From: Dehalococcoidia bacterium
GTDB lineage: Bacteria > Chloroflexota > Dehalococcoidia > GIF9 > AB-539-J10
NCBI GenBank assembly: GCA_030606765.1
Contig: JAUWFX010000088.1
Coordinates: forward strand, 1 to 7,562
Length of the DNA: 7,562 bases
Reading direction: 5' to 3'
Both the position numbers and the translations under genes were made by a program. Shown one piece after another: positions 5,380-7,562 of this stretch. The first letter of the stretch is position 1, and each line of letters opens with the position of its first letter. Below the pieces are notes generated by a model. It was given only the letters and a program-made list of their open reading frames with translations. It was not told the DNA's origin and did not search any database.

Positions 5380-6696
5380 ATGAAAAGAGTCAAAGGATTC
5401 AATAAAGCAAGACAATTACTGACCAGAGAAAATTTCTGGGAATCTTTCACCACGCCACCGGGACTAACAGCACAAATAAAGCAAGTCTTCGGCGAAGAGC
5501 TTTCAGTTCAAGAAGTGGTCGATCGTATTATCGGCGAAGTTCGGGATAAAGGCGATAAAGCCCTCTTTGATTACACTGAAAAACTGGATGGAGTCCGACT
5601 GGATTCCCTGGAAGTAGACAGACAGGAAATTGTTGCCGCTTATGGCACAATAGACAAGGAACTTGTCTCGGCCCTTGAGTTCGCAGCCAAAAGAATACGA
5701 GACTTCCATCTTGCCTGTGGACACAAAGCCGGACTAATCTCCATCGACAAGCACTTAAGGCAACAGGTTCTGCCCTTACAAAGGGTTGGCCTGTATGTGC
5801 CTGGCGGCACTGCTGCCTATCCATCAACAGTGCTAATGATGGCCATACCAGCCAAAGTGGCTGGTGTTGAGGAAATCATTATGGTTTCACCGCCTGCTAA
5901 GGATGGCAGGATTCCTGCCTCCACGTTAGTAGCCGCTGACATTGCTAAGGTCAACCGCATTTTTAAACTTGGCGGCGCTCAGGCTATTGCGGCATTAGCT
6001 TTTGGTAGCAAGTCGATATCCAGAGTAGATAAGATTTGCGGTCCAGGGAACATCTTTGTGACCCTAGCCAAGAAAATGGTTTATGGCACAGTGGACATTG
6101 ATGGACTCGAAGGTCCCAGCGAGATAATAATTGTAGCCGATGAGAAAGCCGACCCGGCCCTTTGTGCCGCCGATCTCCTGGCCCAGGCTGAGCATGACCC
6201 TCTGGCTTCAGTAATTTTAATCACTACTTCGGCTGACCTGGCTGACCAGGTAGACAAGGAAATTGAGATACAACTGGGAAAATTAAAGCGGCGCTCAGCT
6301 GCCGGAACAGCTGTTGATGCCGGAATGCTTGTGCTTGTCGATGACATGGCCCAAGCAATGGAGTTGGTCAATCTCTTTGCTCCGGAGCACCTCTCCATTA
6401 TGGCATCCGACGCTTCAACTTTGATCCCAAAAATTCGCAATGCCGGCTGTATTTTCATAGGCAATAATTCGCCCGTGGTTCTAGGCGATTATGTTGCCGG
6501 TCCCAGCCATGTATTGCCCACTGGGGGCAGCGCTCGTTTTGGGTCTCCTCTGGGTGTTATGGACTTCCTCAAGGTTACCAATATCATCGCCTTGGATGAG
6601 CCTGCCATGCGGGGACTGAGCCAGGCTGCCGCGGTAATAGCTAAGGCTGAGGGTCTTGATGCCCACGCTCAGGCGGTAGAAAGAAGGCTGAAATGA
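5380..6696 (+). CDS. hisD: Histidinol dehydrogenase
   Basis: HisD is a zinc enzyme of the cytoplasm that oxidises L-histidinol to L-histidine in two NAD-dependent steps, the end of the pathway. From the ATG at 5380 the product is 438 residues, the usual length. All key residues fit the E. coli numbering with a constant shift of ten. Zinc ligands are Gln269 and His272 (LLAQAEHD), Asp370 (GDYVAGPSH) and His429 (LDAHAQAV). The acid-base pair Glu336-His337 lies in NLFAPEHLS. GLYVPGG, GPGNIFV and the DGLEGPSEI stretch are also intact. A TTG at 5365 would add five residues, but the ATG is preferred because family members begin near this point. Neither start has a clear ribosome site, and the upstream DNA is the AT-rich spacer. 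The stop overlaps the hisC start as ATGA. Confidence 0.95.
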   Translation: MKRVKGFNKARQLLTRENFWESFTTPPGLTAQIKQVFGEELSVQEVVDRIIGEVRDKGDKALFDYTEKLDGVRLDSLEVDRQEIVAAYGTIDKELVSALEFAAKRIRDFHLACGHKAGLISIDKHLRQQVLPLQRVGLYVPGGTAAYPSTVLMMAIPAKVAGVEEIIMVSPPAKDGRIPASTLVAADIAKVNRIFKLGGAQAIAALAFGSKSISRVDKICGPGNIFVTLAKKMVYGTVDIDGLEGPSEIIIVADEKADPALCAADLLAQAEHDPLASVILITTSADLADQVDKEIEIQLGKLKRRSAAGTAVDAGMLVLVDDMAQAMELVNLFAPEHLSIMASDASTLIPKIRNAGCIFIGNNSPVVLGDYVAGPSHVLPTGGSARFGSPLGVMDFLKVTNIIALDEPAMRGLSQAAAVIAKAEGLDAHAQAVERRLK

Positions 6697-7562
6697 ACAT
6701 CGAAAAACTTATCAGGCCTGAGCTAGTGACCATGAATGGGTACATCCCTATCGAGCCTACAGAAGTTTTGAGCCAACAAGCTGAATTGCCTTCGAATAAA
6801 GTAACAAAGCTTGATGGTAACGAGAATCCTTATGGATGTTCCCCAAAGGTCTATCAAGCTCTAGCCACTTATCCCTATTATCATAATTACCCCGACCCGC
6901 AGCAAAGAGAGCTACGGAAGGCTTTAGAGAAATATACCGGCCTGGGCCGCCAGCATATTGTTTGCGGCATGGGCAGCGATGAACTTATTGACCTTATCCT
7001 CAGGCTTTTCCTCAAGCCCGGAGACGAAGTTATCAATTGTCCACCGACATTCGGTATGTATCCATTTAGCACCGATGTTTGTGGAGGCAGGGTAATTGAT
7101 GTGCTACGGACCGAAAAATTTGCCCTTGATATAATCGGTATAAAGAAGGCATTGACCAGGAGAACAAAGGTCATCTTTGTTGCCTCGCCCAATAATCCCA
7201 CGGGTAACACTACTCCGGAGAAGGAAATTATGGAGCTTGTTGATACTGGGAAAATTGTTGTTGTGGACGAAGCCTATTTTGAATTCAGTAATGCGACCGT
7301 GGCCAATCTGGTGCCCTCTTACCCTAACTTGATAGTCTTGCGCACCTTCAGCAAATGGGCCGGGCTAGCCGGCTTAAGGATAGGCTACGGCTTTTTCCCC
7401 GCAGAAATTGCTGATTATCTGATGAAAATTAAGCAGCCCTATAATGCTAATGCCGCAGCCCAGGCTGCGGTGCTAGTTTCCCTGGCCGATATAGAGTATC
7501 TTCGTGCTAATGTTGCCAAGATAGTTATGGAACGGGAGCGGTTATTTGGCAAACTGAAGGAA
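6693..7562 (+). CDS. hisC: Histidinol-phosphate aminotransferase, N-terminal 290 residues (cut by window end)
   Basis: HisC is a PLP-dependent class I/II aminotransferase that converts imidazole acetol phosphate to histidinol phosphate with glutamate as amino donor. The frame is open from the ATG at 6693 to the window end; about 60-80 residues are missing compared with the usual 350-370. Visible motifs are LDGNENPYG (40-48), YPDPQ (66-70), GMGSDELID (92-100), the ASPNNPTG substrate/cofactor loop (164-171), VVDEAYFEF (190-198) with Asp192 pairing with the PLP nitrogen, and TFSKWAGLAGLRIGY (218-232), where Lys221 forms the Schiff base and Arg229 binds the PLP phosphate. AGAAGG at 6682-6687 is a good ribosome site with a 5-base spacer, and the start overlaps the hisD stop by four bases. 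Context in a his operon favours HisC over related aminotransferases. Confidence 0.93.
   Translation, partial: MNIEKLIRPELVTMNGYIPIEPTEVLSQQAELPSNKVTKLDGNENPYGCSPKVYQALATYPYYHNYPDPQQRELRKALEKYTGLGRQHIVCGMGSDELIDLILRLFLKPGDEVINCPPTFGMYPFSTDVCGGRVIDVLRTEKFALDIIGIKKALTRRTKVIFVASPNNPTGNTTPEKEIMELVDTGKIVVVDEAYFEFSNATVANLVPSYPNLIVLRTFSKWAGLAGLRIGYGFFPAEIADYLMKIKQPYNANAAAQAAVLVSLADIEYLRANVAKIVMERERLFGKLKE

Noticed and set aside
5358..5384. Internal hisD promoter (TTGACT followed by a TATGAA box)
   Set aside because: The spacing is only 15 bases and the -10 candidate overlaps the hisD start codon, so transcription would begin inside the gene.
6081..6464. Minus-strand 127-codon open frame inside hisD
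   Set aside because: It is fully antisense to hisD, rich in A, S and R as expected from complementing coding DNA, and has no ribosome site or family motif.

Overview
The window holds three blocks. The left edge carries, on the minus strand, the 5' part of a membrane-bound ClpP-class serine protease (NfeD family). The middle holds a decayed small membrane-protein gene and a family 2 glycosyltransferase, both on the plus strand. The right two thirds are the start of a histidine-biosynthesis operon, hisZ-hisG-hisD-hisC, with hisC cut by the window end. No tRNA, rRNA, CRISPR array or insertion sequence was seen.

The organism is a bacterium of middling GC content. It uses the HisZ-dependent form of ATP phosphoribosyltransferase. 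The style of the region (overlapping his genes, AT-rich A/T-tract spacers, short or missing leaders) reminds me of Chloroflexota of the Dehalococcoidia type or similar uncultured lineages. That is a low-confidence impression, because no marker gene here settles it.

Layout: 1-407 (-) protease; 408-635 intergenic, with a promoter for each flanking gene; 636-1053 (+) small membrane gene with an apparent frameshift near 905-921; 1115-2155 (+) glycosyltransferase; 2156-2599 intergenic, with a possible gene remnant on the minus strand, repeated TRTAACAYT motifs and a good promoter just before hisZ; 2600-3844 hisZ; 3841-5271 hisG; 5272-5379 AT-rich spacer with an inverted repeat; 5380-6696 hisD; 6693-7562 hisC. 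hisZ/hisG and hisD/hisC each overlap by ATGA, which suggests translational coupling.

The his products fit one pathway. HisG with HisZ makes phosphoribosyl-ATP (step 1), HisC transaminates imidazole acetol phosphate, and HisD oxidises histidinol to histidine (last two steps). The most unusual feature is hisG. Its 476-residue product is two complete HisG-like catalytic domains in tandem. Each half has lost a different part of the canonical active site: the N-terminal half keeps the PKGR motif but has a broken PRPP loop, while the C-terminal half keeps the PRPP loop but has lost KGR. This looks like a fused, subfunctionalised HisG pseudo-dimer.
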